Positions 46,533-57,839 of a DNA stretch of 64,000 nucleotides are shown here, one piece after another; position 1 is the first letter of the stretch, and each line of letters starts with the position of its first letter. The notes beneath the pieces were generated by a model. The model was not told the origin of the DNA and made no database searches. It saw only the letters and a list, made by a program, of their open reading frames with translations. The stretch is from NCBI GenBank assembly GCA_963402885.1, contig OY727094.1, positions 4,962,501 through 5,026,500 on the forward strand, written 5' to 3'. Both the position numbers and the translations under genes were made by a program. The DNA comes from Antedon bifida. Lineage: Eukaryota > Echinodermata > Crinoidea > Comatulida > Antedonidae.

Positions 46533-49500
46533 GTTTTATGGATGTCAGAATGGTATTGTGTGTATACAGACAGTAGCTCAGGTATCAAATGAAGATCTAA
46601 ATTTGATTTGTATAAAAATAAGGAGACATTCAGATAGTGATTTTTAATACAAAAGTATCTAAGCTAGAGATATGGTACTGTATCAAAGCTTCTAGCTTTT
46701 AAATGTACAGTAAATGACATAGCAACATTATTATCCATCATGTATTCTAGACGTTCCAACGCTCCTGATTTTTCTGGGAGCCTCCCGAATTTCCATCTAA
46801 TCCACCGATCTCCTGAATATTATTTATAAACAAAATTTCCAGAAATATTGGTTTTGGATAAAAATTTTTGAACAAACTTTTATTGTCTGAATTGTGTTAT
46901 TTCTGTATTTAATACATAATTACATCATTCTGATTAGTTGGTAGAATGTGCAACACACCTTGATTGCACGAGGTAGTTGAGTGATGAGTTTAAAACCTTT
47001 ATTAGGTATTAAAACACCAACCAATCAAAGGGGGGAAAATTCAAAATCGTTCAACCGTGAGCCCTGCGGAGCAGTCGAAAGCGGAGGTTTGATTGGCTTA
47101 CGATGACATCATACCACAAAATGGCCCATTGGAATTTTCCAAAATTATTTCAAAAATGGACAAAACGGATATTTTTCATGGTATCCAGGTTGTTACTATG
47201 AAATATTTGATATATATATACTCATATCGGGATAAAACATTTTTTTAGCACTTTTTAAAAATTAATATTTTTCTTAAGGTAACAATCACATGGTATGTGG
47301 AACTACTGTATATTATCTTGGTGAAGGAAGAAAAAACATTTTGTTGAGGTCATAAGAGGCTCAACTACAAAAATAAGGTTGAAAATGGTAGGTCATTCGT
47401 AGTAAACAAAAGCTAGACGATAACTAGGCTATATTTATTTATATTTTTGTTTGAGTGAAATGGAAATAAAAAATACTTGATCTTAATATAGGTAAATAAA
47501 TATTCACTCAATTCAAAAGAATATTTTCATAATTAATTTATTTTCAGAATAATGCCCTAAAAAAGTGTTTACCAACAATGTATAAAAACACCGCGTCAAT
47601 GACATTGCACGCATAGTAACATGCGCGCTGTTTAATTGTGGTAAACTAATAATGAAAATTAAATGGAGACCCTGCCTGGCCTGGCCCTACCCTAGGCCTA
47701 CTTACCTACTGGATCATATAGTAGGTTTATACTTTTTTAGGCCTAGCCTCAGTCTAGGCCGCCTAGCTAGTAGGCTAGTACTACTACTAGTAGGCCTTAG
47801 TTAGGCTAGGACTAACTAGGCCCTAGGCTAGCTAGTAGGCTAGTATAGTAGGCCTAGGCTAGCTAGACTCTCTACTTTATTTAGGCCTAAAATTCTGTAC
47901 AGATAAAATTAAATTGGTTAGGCTCCACTACACTACTCAGTTTATAAACTACAGTCAAACATTACATAACTTATAAGTATAATCAGCGAAATCTAGGCCT
48001 AGACCTACAATAAATAGAGGCTAGGCTAGGCAATACCAACCTTTTACAAAACAGTAAACACGTACGAATCTCATCTACACACACACATGCCACACTCTTC
48101 GTCGTCGCACACGTCCACGTGTGACCTCAAATGACATTCACTTAATTATTTTCTGTCCGGTATATGCAAAAAGATATGTTTTTTCCTTGAACAACAAATA
48201 ATAACGTTACAATTAATATTTAATTTAAGTTAAGTAATTTCATTTACAAAACATTTCATTAATGATTTTTTTAAATTGGGCCTATATATTCATGTAAACA
48301 GTTTATCTTGAGGTTAAACGAAGGTCAATATTAAAATCTGACTTGGGATGGAGACTGGAGTTTTAGTACATGGTTTTGGATTTGTTTTGATTACTTTTAC
48401 CCTTTTGAAAAAAGGTGTGTTCCTGGCTTCTTTCTGATTGCAGCGTAATTAACACTTATGAAGTGAATTATTTCTTCTGTTCTTTGTAATATTTTCACTC
48501 GCATGTTCGATTCGGTGAGGTGTTGGCCAGTCTTTTTTTGAAGAAGAGTAAAAAGGCAAGGTAGGTTAGTTAGGCCTAAATTTACTGTCTGCAGCCAGCA
48601 GTCAATATGAGCTGGACCCTTGTTGCCTTTAGCTTTTTGTATGGATCCTCTGGGTCTTGGTTGGTGTAGCAAACACAGTGCTGGTAGGTAGTGGCATACG
48701 TGTTTATCATAGTTTAATAAAATGGTTAAATGTAACTATCCATGTACGACTTGCTGTTGATTATTGATGATGATAAAGAGGAATGCCTGGCGGTGGTGTA
48801 TTTCCAACAATCCAGGATTTTTTTAATAAAAAGGTCAAAGTTGCAAAAAAGGTCAGTAAAATTTAAAAACTAATTTGTCCTTTTAAGTTAAGCCTAGTGA
48901 ATTGTTGTATCAATTTTTAAATTAAAACATCATTTATACATACGTCAGACAGTGTTACTCTCTTACACAACATGGCACAGTGAGTTACACTAATGTTATG
49001 CTCACACTTTAGACTTTTATTTAGCATGGCGCTTGGAGTTGTCAAATGTAAAAAAAAAAAGAATGTTCCTTTTCCAAACTGGTAAAGAAAAATAAAATTC
49101 CCCAAAAAAGACGATAATTTGTCCCCCTGGCTTAATTTTTCACTGAATCAATTATCGTCGCCAACCCAGCAATCGCAATGTGTAACGAACAGAACAACAA
49201 GAGATATTGTGTAATTATACCATTTAATATCAATTGCTTTTTCGCATCACTTTGATGGAGTTTTTTCTAGATTTTAGTGAGTTCGGTTGTTTGATAAAGA
49301 ATAAAAAATTAAGATTGGCATTTTTATTATAATTATTTACAGCATTATGTTTCCTCATCTGGGGTTTCCCCATGTTCTTTAATATTTTGGATCAAGTGTA
49401 TTTTGTGTACCAAAAACATGTTTAGCCTAAAAGTTTAATAAGGTCAACTCTCCCCGTTCCAGAATTCCGGAACCCTTCAGGAAAACCAGACATATATTAG

Positions 49501-49557
49501 GCCAGCCCAAAGGTGTTCCATATTGTGAGTTTACTACTATTATACTACTATAGTGTT
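46533..49557. other. upstream of the RRM gene; AGGCCTA tract 2, no other gene
   Basis: The promoter and any untranslated exon of the RRM gene should lie here but are not placed. 47680-47900 is an AGGCCTA/CTAGGCC-rich tract like that at 26930. An ORF of 91 codons on the minus strand (48397-48672) has no recognisable family and no start context I would trust. Confidence 0.45.
47680..47900. repeat. AGGCCTA-rich tract 2
   Basis: Dense TAGGCCTA, CTAGCTAGTAGG and similar self-complementary words, about 1.2-1.4 kb upstream of the RRM gene start codon. Confidence 0.7.
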
Positions 49558-49730
49558 AAGCTCTGTCTACACTATCAAACTTTTTGACAAAAAAAGTGTG
49601 GTGTGCCCAAATTATAAATACGGTAGGTAGTGATATTCCCAAATATGGTAGTAAGTGATATGACATCATCATGTCCATATATGGGTACATCACATTTTTT
49701 GTCCCATGTTTCATAGTGTAGATAGAGCTT
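49558..49730 (+). mobile_element. MITE-1 copy 11
   Basis: AAGCTCTGTCTACACTATCA at the left and GTGTAGATAGAGCTT at the right, flanked by TTA on both sides. Contains two CCAAATATGG-type units, one interrupted. Confidence 0.85.
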
Positions 49731-50447
49731 TATGCATTTGTCAATTGTACAACCGACTATACGACCCCCGGGAGAGGTGCATCATGAATCAGACATTGGA
49801 ATCTTCTACAAAAAGCAAAGAGTAAATTATACTTTTTTTTCAATTAAACCTAAACTACAGTTAAGTGTTTAGTTATTTAAATCAAATACATTTTTCCAGC
49901 TTTGATAAACTACCTGTCTTCATTTCTTTATAGCAAATTTCAGTAAGAAAAACTACTGATTAAAATATTTTTACAATCCTTTGCATTCACTTTTTAATTA
50001 ATTTAAATTCTAATGAACCCTTTCCAAAAAGAAAAATGTTACCTTCACCAACGTTTCTCAAAATTTGTAATGAGGTACTTTTTACAATTTCTAGCAAAAT
50101 GGGTACTGCATGAGAAAGTTACAGAAAGTGCTTGTAATTATACTTGTGTTATAAGCCGATGGCTTGTGGGATGGTTACATACACCAGCCTGTAAAAACTG
50201 GGTTGAATGTTCACCAAGTATTGATAAATACATTTTTGGTAAGGTGCCAATTGTCTAGTTGTATTTGATTGCATTGTTATGATCTTTTGTTACTTTCTTT
50301 ATAAAAATCATAAACTCCAATTTTAAGAAGAACAATACTTATGACTAATACAAAACATTATTTTTTCCAACCGTCTTTGAAAAGAAGTACACGTTTTACA
50401 AAGGGCTTGCCTCATTTTTAAACACCGAAAGATAATGAGCTGGCCCA

Positions 50448-50568
50448 AAGCTCTGTCTATACTATCAAACAAAAAAGTGTGATGCCCTGGCCCAAATATG
50501 GTAGTGATAATATACACAAATGGGGTAGTGATATGACATTATTGTGTCCCCGGACATAAAGACAGAGG
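50448..50568 (+). mobile_element. MITE-1 copy 12, 3'-truncated
   Basis: Starts AAGCTCTGTCTATACTATCA. The left half and core are recognisable, but the right arm collapses after GACATTATTGTGTCCCCGGA and runs into a SINE. Confidence 0.7.
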
Positions 50569-50830
50569 AACCAAGCCAGCCATAACATAGGCAAAGGTTC
50601 GAGGCTCACTCGCTCCATGGTACAGTAGAACAAGTCTTCTCGGATAAGGCCTAAACAGGAGGAAGGTCCAGTGTGTACACATTGCTTGTGTGCACTTTAA
50701 AGAACCTAGTACATCTTTCGAGACGAGTAGGAGGTTACCCTGGTGTACTAGTTCACACTCAGCCACTGTGCCGTGGACAGATGAGAGAGTGCCTTATAGT
50801 GGCTGCACTGACATGACATGACATGTTTGG
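50565..50830 (+). mobile_element. tRNA-derived SINE body
   Basis: GGTTCGAGGCTCACTCGCTC, AACAAGTCTTCTCGGATAAG, TTTCGAGACGAGTAGGAGGT and CACACTCAGCCACTGTGCC match the bodies at 33822 and 30306. It ends with a short CATGACATGACATG run. Confidence 0.65.
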
Positions 50831-53543
50831 TAACCTACAGAACATCCAATGTACAGTACTATAAAGAGTGCTCCCACACACAATGTGATTGGTTAGGCTA
50901 ACGGTTAGTTCCGACCTAGATTACACAGTGACAGTAGTCCAGTAGTGTGAGCCAGACCTAAATCTATAAACCATGGTTCAACACTTCCAGTTTGAATCAC
51001 ACTGTGGTCTTAATATAAAAAAAGGGACCATTAGCAGTTTGAAAAATAAGAAATTTAAAAAAAAACAACCATACTGTAAACCAAACCTTATTGTACTTAA
51101 TAAATGTAGCACTGTATCGTTTCACATGGGGTATTTAAAATATTGAGAAAAGTATTTTTGAATTTTAAGTTTATTTATTTAATTGTTTGCGTATTAAAAT
51201 CATTTTTCTGTGCAGAACATTTTTTTTTAAATTTAAGTACATAATATACATTTAATAACATTTTGTGGTTAAATGTTTCAACCTCAAAGTACAGTATTTG
51301 AAACAAAACATGTAAAATCAGGCCATAAAATACTGTACAGTACACCTCTGGTTTAGCACAGTAGTTCTGGTGGTAGAACATTTAAAGTGAAATGTGGATT
51401 ACTAGAAAAATATATTTTAAAATAATTTTCTAGTTAGTCTATAGTTTAGTCTTCAGTTCTCAGCCTTACTGATAGTTACTAACTAAACTAACTGGCTATA
51501 TCTAGATAGTCTTACAGTAACCCAAGATAAGATTAAAGAATATGTAGGCTTAGTCTAACTACTGTAGCTAGACCTACAGTTCTGTACATGAAGCATGACT
51601 ATAAATTTTGATTCTCGATAAATGTCTTAATTTTCGTAGTGCCGATTATTGTGTCATTTTTTGTAGGACCATATAGTTTTAATAAACAAATATAAAATTG
51701 CTAGAAATCTGTTCACAGGAAAAGGTGTATGAAATTTTTGGGAGTGGAATTAAATTGCCATGCCTTGGAATTGGTAGCCAAGCATTATAAAACAGCTAAA
51801 AATGTCAAGTTTAAAATACACAATATAGCTTAATTATGTTTATTCTCCATGATTATAACCTAAAATTGGAAAACTGTCTGAAACAAAACCATTAAAAAAA
51901 AGTACACATACTTTAATCGTCTCTTTGAAAATAGTCTTTTCAAATGCTCAAAGTCTCTGAAAAAAATAATTGTTTCCAAAACGATTCAAAATAAAATAAA
52001 ACCATCAGTACAAAATTTTTTTTGTAGGTAAATGGTTGATGGTATGATTTTAAAAATGGATATATTATCGGTACATTTATTATGTTCGAACAAAGAACAT
52101 ACTCCAATTGTCTTTTAAATAGCCTGCGCATTAAAAACACATACTTTAATGTCTAATGTTAACATTTCTTTTGTTATGTAAATATTTTTTTTTCTATTGC
52201 ATGACCTCACAACAATTATTCAGCTGGTAGTTGGTGGTTTACAGTATATAAGATCTTTTTTTTCACTTTTTATGTATTTTTTCGAAGTAACTATACAACT
52301 GGTTACAACTCGTCTGTATTTATAGTATGATTTTCAACGTTACACTTTACTAGACAGTAAGTTTTATGTGTTTATTGAACGTTATTTTATTGTTTTTATT
52401 GAACATCTTTTTAACCAACATAGCAAGCAATCATTACTGTAGGTAATGTAATATATAGATGTGTCTTGTTTTTAATATTTGATTGATATTTTAATTATTT
52501 TTGTAGCATGTAATGTATTGTGGAACCTACATTATATCCCCATTATTTTCAGAATTATAGCCCGATTTTAACTTACAGTAGCGTGCACCCTACTGGCTAC
52601 ATTTTCCATTCACAGTTAGGCTCGACAGTGGAAATGCACCCAAAAATTAAAAGATATCACTTTAGATATTTAGGGACTAACTATTATGAGGACACCTTCC
52701 GTAATTGACAAAGTGTCCCCTTAATAGAGTTGCCCTTCATTAGTGGTTCGCTATTGTGATATGTGTTCACATTGCTCCTCATTCATGTCACAGGAAAGTT
52801 TACAATTACAATAAGGGTTTATTCCAAAATAGGGGGTCTACTACATTAAGAAAACATCTCACACAAAGACTTGTAAGTAATTTAAATATGCCCACTGGAT
52901 ACCTGAAATTCTGTTTTGCTTTTTTCATATCCACCCTTTTTAAAACTCCTTCATTACCTGCAGTACAATCATGAAATATTACATTCAAATCGGGTTTTTT
53001 TTTGCAGGTTTTCTTTAATTTTTTATTCATGTTTTCATTATTACTATGATAATTAATGTTCTTTCTAGCACCGTGCAAGATGGTCATGATAATTGAATAA
53101 ATTTTGTATTTTTTTCTTTACTTCATGTGTAATACTATAGGCCGTTTTAGCCTTGGATTTCTTTGTGTACTAAATTTAAGCAAAATCCACGACGTGATGA
53201 TATAAAATTTCATTTTTTTTTTTACTAAAAAGTTGAGATAAAGTGACTTTTCAGTAAACTTTGTCTTAATTCATAAAAGTTTAAAATTATTCTATTTATA
53301 ATATAATTTAAAATGACATGGATGTAATAATATTGAGGTACATTTATTGAGGCATACATGCCAACATCTGAAAATGGGAGGTGGTGTTTTTTTAATGTTA
53401 ACAGCTCCCTCTATCTAGTATCGAGAGATAAGGAGTGCAGTGTGTGACGTCACAAGCAGTATCGCATGGTGGCTATGCAAGTTGAGAAAAAAATATAGAA
53501 AATTATGACTGCAGATCAATGGCTTAAATATCGTAAATTTGCA
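50831..53543. other. intergenic, no gene seen
   Basis: A+T-rich. Contains a pogo-like fragment from ATTGTGGAACCTACATTATA (52513) to AATAGGGGGTCTACTACATT (about 52850). No other assignable feature. Confidence 0.4.
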
Positions 53544-53615
53544 TTTTTCTTATATTTTAATGCAGAAAAGCACACATATACATATGTGCTTTTCTGCATT
53601 AAAATATAAGAAAAA
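53544..53615. repeat. 31-bp perfect inverted repeat, 10-nt loop
   Basis: The left arm 53544-53574 (TTTTTCTTATATTTTAATGC, then AGAAAAGCACA) is exactly complementary to 53585-53615. The loop is CATATACATA. Confidence 0.9.
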
Positions 53616-54720
53616 TTCAGTTATCTTTATAATCTGGGAGAAAATGTGGAAAATCGGGAGCACAACATTAGGCCGGGAGACGAGACTAAAATATATATAA
53701 GTCTTCTCGGCCAAAACGGGAGTGTTTGCATGGTATGCGTTAGAATAAGATGGGACAAACTTTAACAGTGAAAAGATAATCTTTCGATACAATCTGCTGT
53801 AAATTGATAGTATTTCTGTCGTTTGTATAGCACAAAGAGTGAAATAAACTACTGTAAGATTCGAACCCATCTGCCTTCCTTAATGTGCATGCCATTCCAT
53901 AAGACCACTGAGGCTTCTTAAAGTGATTTTTAATACTTGTAATGATTCTAAATCTATTGTACACCATTTTTTCTATTTGTAGCCTTTATATTTAACATTT
54001 CCCATGAGAATTTCTTTTATTGTCAAACCATTCTATTAAAATTACAAGACCCTGGGAGTGTGTTTTTTATTTTCGGTAATGGGACCATTTTTACACCTCG
54101 TAAAATGTCGCTGATTATAAATTCTTTCACAATGTAGATAGTATAAACTATCTGCATACTGTGAAGCCTATTCTCTTCAACACATCCCAAAAAAGAACAA
54201 ATTTCTTTGAAACTGTTTATAAATGATTGTGTTGCAGTTACGTTTTACTACCACGATAAAACCGGTTCAGTCATTGATTGCCACTGACAGTTTGTGTGAT
54301 CTATCATGTCATATGATTGGTCAAATTATTTGTGGTACATTTTTATGTCCTTGCCTTTATTGGGGTAATGGCTGTGAGCGCTCACTGGCTAAGCCCAAGA
54401 GCATAAGAAACCCAATGCAACTACCCAGCGTTGGAGGGCCTGTTGGGACTGCTAAACCAGGGGCCTTTGCTCCCTGCATTACGCGACTGCTTGCATACGT
54501 CCAAATAGGAACCAAGCCTTATTGTAAACTCTTCCAATACTGGACTCCCTGCTGGAAACTGGAACTCCCAATCTGGATAAGCCAGACATAGGCCAGGCCA
54601 AAAGGTTGTGCGCCGGTATTGGTACCTTGACATACTGTACATCAAATACATTGATATGTAGATAATGTGTAATGACGCATGATGCATCATATCCTTAATA
54701 TCATTCTATTTAGAGTACTA
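53616..54720. other. intergenic; tRNA-derived head and old repeat
   Basis: At about 53860-53925 on the minus strand, GCCTCAGTGGTCTTATGGAA and GATGGGTTCGAATC resemble the cloverleaf at 41414 but no longer fold well. 54370-54470 is the inverted partner of the repeat at 22680. Confidence 0.5.
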
Positions 54721-55287
54721 CCCCTTTTACACTATCACCGCAACAGCGGTGTTACCCCGCAGTTGTTAGTACACCGGGCCGTTAAAAGCCGGTGTTGTGG
54801 TTTTTATTGACTGGTGTAAATGGGAAAATCGAACCACCCCGGTGTGCTCTCCGCGGGGTGAAACGAAGCTGAATGTTTTCCGGTGTGCCTCTCCGGTGTA
54901 GTCAAGTCGACACCGGAGACACGAAAGTGTAAACGGTTTTTGCGATCCAACACCGGGTTGGTAAAGGTTATTGACATGAAAAGGTCATCTTCTATCATTA
55001 AATTTGTTATATGTTTGTGCGAAAAAAATACCTGTTTCTATATTTTGAATGTTTGCATCTTAAAATAATAATTATATTGTATTTAACATTATTTTGTTCT
55101 TGTATATATATTTTTTGAGTATTTTATGTGTTCAAAATTCATGATGTTTGTGTGTTTTTAGAATGAAACCGCGCGAAATCACCACCACACGCTCAGATCA
55201 CTACCTCTCTGTCCTGAATACAATCCACACCATTCTCTCTACTGCTAGGTCTACCTCTGTCATGCAAATACAGTGAATAATCATCAT

Positions 55288-57049
55288 ATGTCTTCAAATG
55301 TTTGGACTCAAGATCAAGTTAAAATCCTCCTTACCATACGTTGTAATGAGGAAATTGTAGCTATGTTCAACGGGACAAGTAGGGATCGCCGGTGTTATGA
55401 ACTGATCACTCGCAGATTAAATGTACGTTTGCCTGAGGCTAGCTAACTACTAAGGCCTAGAGTAGAGTAGTCCTAGGCCTAGCCTAGTCCTAGCTAGTAG
55501 AAACTAGGCCTAACTAAAGTTAGCCTAGGCCCTAGGGCCAGGCTATTTATTGTATAAGGAGGTACAATTTTTATTTATATTTATTTTATCTAGGCCTAGC
55601 CTATAGTATAGGCCTAGAGATAAAATAAATATAAATAAAAATGTTCTTTAATACATTAAAAATTATAAAAAAATGTGACCATAAATTCTAGCCTAGCCTA
55701 GGCCTAATTCATTTTTTATTGATAATTTATTAGGCTAAATCAGATCATCTGTTTTTATGGTCAGATCATCTGTTTGTATTGTCAGATCATTAACAATTTG
55801 CCTAAACAGGCCTATATACCACAATTAACTAAATTTCGACAATATTGTTTTTATGCCAGGAATTTGGTGTGGACAAAACGCACCAACAGGTGGTGTATAA
55901 ACTAAAGGCTCTCAAAGCACACTTTTTTAAAGTAAATAACAAAAACAAGACTTCTGGAGAGAGGAGGAACACATTTTATGCATATGACCTGTGTCATGAC
56001 ATATGGGGCCACTCTGCACTAGCAACACCAGTCAATTTGTTCAGTTCGATTCAAAACGTTGGTAAGTTGTTGATTTCCTTTGTTGTTAAAACATTTTTCA
56101 AAATCTTTATTACATTTATATTAAATTTTTAAATTACATTTTCATTATTAAACATTACACAAACTATGTTTTTTGAAAACTTAAATAGAATCTGTCGAAA
56201 AATCTAATGGAGTCGGAGATGACCGCGCTAATGAAGAAGTAGTAGTTGGAGTAGGGAAACTAATGGTCGAGAACACAGATGAACCGAGGATAGAAGAGAA
56301 CAGAGGAACTGGAGATGAAATAGTATTTGGAGATGAAATAGTACTTGGAGATGAAATAGTATTTGGAGATGAAATAGCAATCGGAGATAAAAGGGTAATC
56401 AGAGATGAAGCAGAAATCAATGATAAAAGAGTAATTGAAGTTGAAACAGTAGTTGCGGATGAAAGAGTAGTTGAAGGGGAAAGAGTAGTTGGAGAGGATA
56501 AACAAATCGAGGAGGCAAACGAGCCTCAACCTCAAGGCAAGTGTAAATAATTAACAATTATTAAATATTTTAATTTTAATAATATTGTGTTGCATCAATC
56601 ACAGCATAGTTTAAACCTCAAAATATTACCGGTAGTTTTTAACATTTATTTTCACAGCACCCAAAAAAAAGCCGAAAAAAAAAAACAAATTCCAGGAGAC
56701 AATGGAGGCAGTAACAGGGTCACTGAAAGATGTAATAAATACCCAAAATGCTCAGTTCGAAAAAGCTGAAGAACGGCGCATAGAGAGACAGGAACGCTCT
56801 GATGCAGAAATGATCAGGCAACACAATGCTAGTATCCAAAACATGATGTCTGCATTTCAAAACACGCAGATGCAGACAATGAGTATGTTGACGAATCTTC
56901 TTCAGACAAGAAATGGCCCACCACCAGATCAATATTACCACCCCCATCGAACAGTAGAACTTCATCCCCCATACCACTCTCCTGCATATAGTTCTGCCTC
57001 ATACAGCTCACCACACAACTCAAGTAGTGATAGCTACAGTCCTATCTAA
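55288..57049 (+). CDS. Harbinger Myb/SANT-like (trihelix) DNA-binding protein
   Basis: The exons are 55288-55422, 55860-56061, 56189-56536 and 56658-57049, joined in phase to 358 aa. In Harbinger transposons this protein binds the element ends and brings the nuclease to the nucleus. Residues 1-110 have the Myb/SANT-like pattern (VWTQDQVKILLTI, GTSRDRRCYELITRRL, VVYKLKALKAHFFKV). A repetitive acidic stretch follows (FGDEIVLGDEIVFGDE and variants, an 18-bp DNA repeat). Next come a basic block (PKKKPKKKNK) and a Glu/Arg-rich probable coiled coil (SLKDVINTQNAQFEKAEERR). The C-terminus is rich in Pro, Tyr and Ser. The third intron begins GCAAGT, a GC-AG intron required to keep the frame. It is convergent with the nuclease gene. 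Confidence 0.8.
55430..55720. repeat. AGGCCTA-rich tract 3 with inverted repeat, in the Myb-like gene intron 1
   Basis: Dense TAGGCCTA/CCTAGGC words. 55567-55598 (ATTTTTATTTATATTTATTT and onward) is complementary to 55609-55642 with a 2-nt indel, giving an arm of about 32 bp. Confidence 0.75.
56300..56400 (+). repeat. 18-bp coding minisatellite in the Myb-like gene
   Basis: GGAGATGAAATAGTATTT and close variants occur about five times in tandem, encoding GDEIVF/GDEIVL/GDEIAI. Confidence 0.85.
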
Positions 57050-57079
57050 AAAAAATTTAGCTAAAGCTAAAATTTGTTG

Positions 57080-57125
57080 GTGAAACAGGTAGCATCAATT
57101 TAAAAATTGATGCTACCTGTTTCAC
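57080..57125. terminator. 22-bp perfect palindrome between the convergent transposon genes
   Basis: GTGAAACAGGTAGCATCAAT plus TT at 57080-57101 is exactly complementary to 57104-57125 with a 2-nt loop. It starts 31 bp after the Myb-like stop codon. The terminator role is a guess from position; a stabilising 3'-end hairpin is also possible. Confidence 0.6.
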
Positions 57126-57839
57126 AAAAAAGATGTTCGTTTTACCTAAATGTTTATAGTCATATAGTTAAAATATGATACCCATTTAAAAGTAATTTTG
57201 TACTTGAAGTATTGGTTTTGCATTTTCCAAATATAAAAAAAAATGTTTGTTTTTACCAAAAATGTTTATGGTATATACTGTAATGCTTTTCTGGGCATAG
57301 TTTTGACCTATATGAAAATCATTTCAAATCAATGTAGATATTTAATTGATGTTATGCAGAGTTTAAACTTTTAAAATATTTAAAATATTCCACTGAGTTG
57401 GAAATGTTACCTTAGTTTTTGTTTGATTTTTACGACAATAAGTTTGTCAGTATTAACTAGCAGTTACACATGTGCAAGACTTGCTGTGTAGATAGCATTA
57501 TTACTATTACAAATGCAAATGTGTACATACGCTACTGTATATACTGATATGTCTTTATATTATATTGATAGTTTTTAATATATGGTAAAGTTTGAAAAGC
57601 TAATGATGTTAGCAAACTAATGTTGAGCATTAAAACAAATACTGAATAATTTATTACTGGTAATTATTTCTTTTAATATGCATACTTACTATATGTGAAT
57701 ACATTGTGTTTGGGTTTTTTTTTCAAAGCCTTATTAATATTTTTTTGGGAACAAAACATCTTAATATTATACTTTTACAAGATCTAATATAACTTTTTAG
57801 TGACAACAATAGCATCTGATTTAATCCACTATACAGGAT

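Noticed and set aside
48397..48672. 91-codon minus-strand ORF
   Set aside because: No domain, splice context or family resemblance; length is within chance for this sequence.
53550..53870. Minus-strand ORF over the 31-bp hairpin
   Set aside because: No recognisable protein; the open frame comes from the palindrome and A+T-rich flanks.
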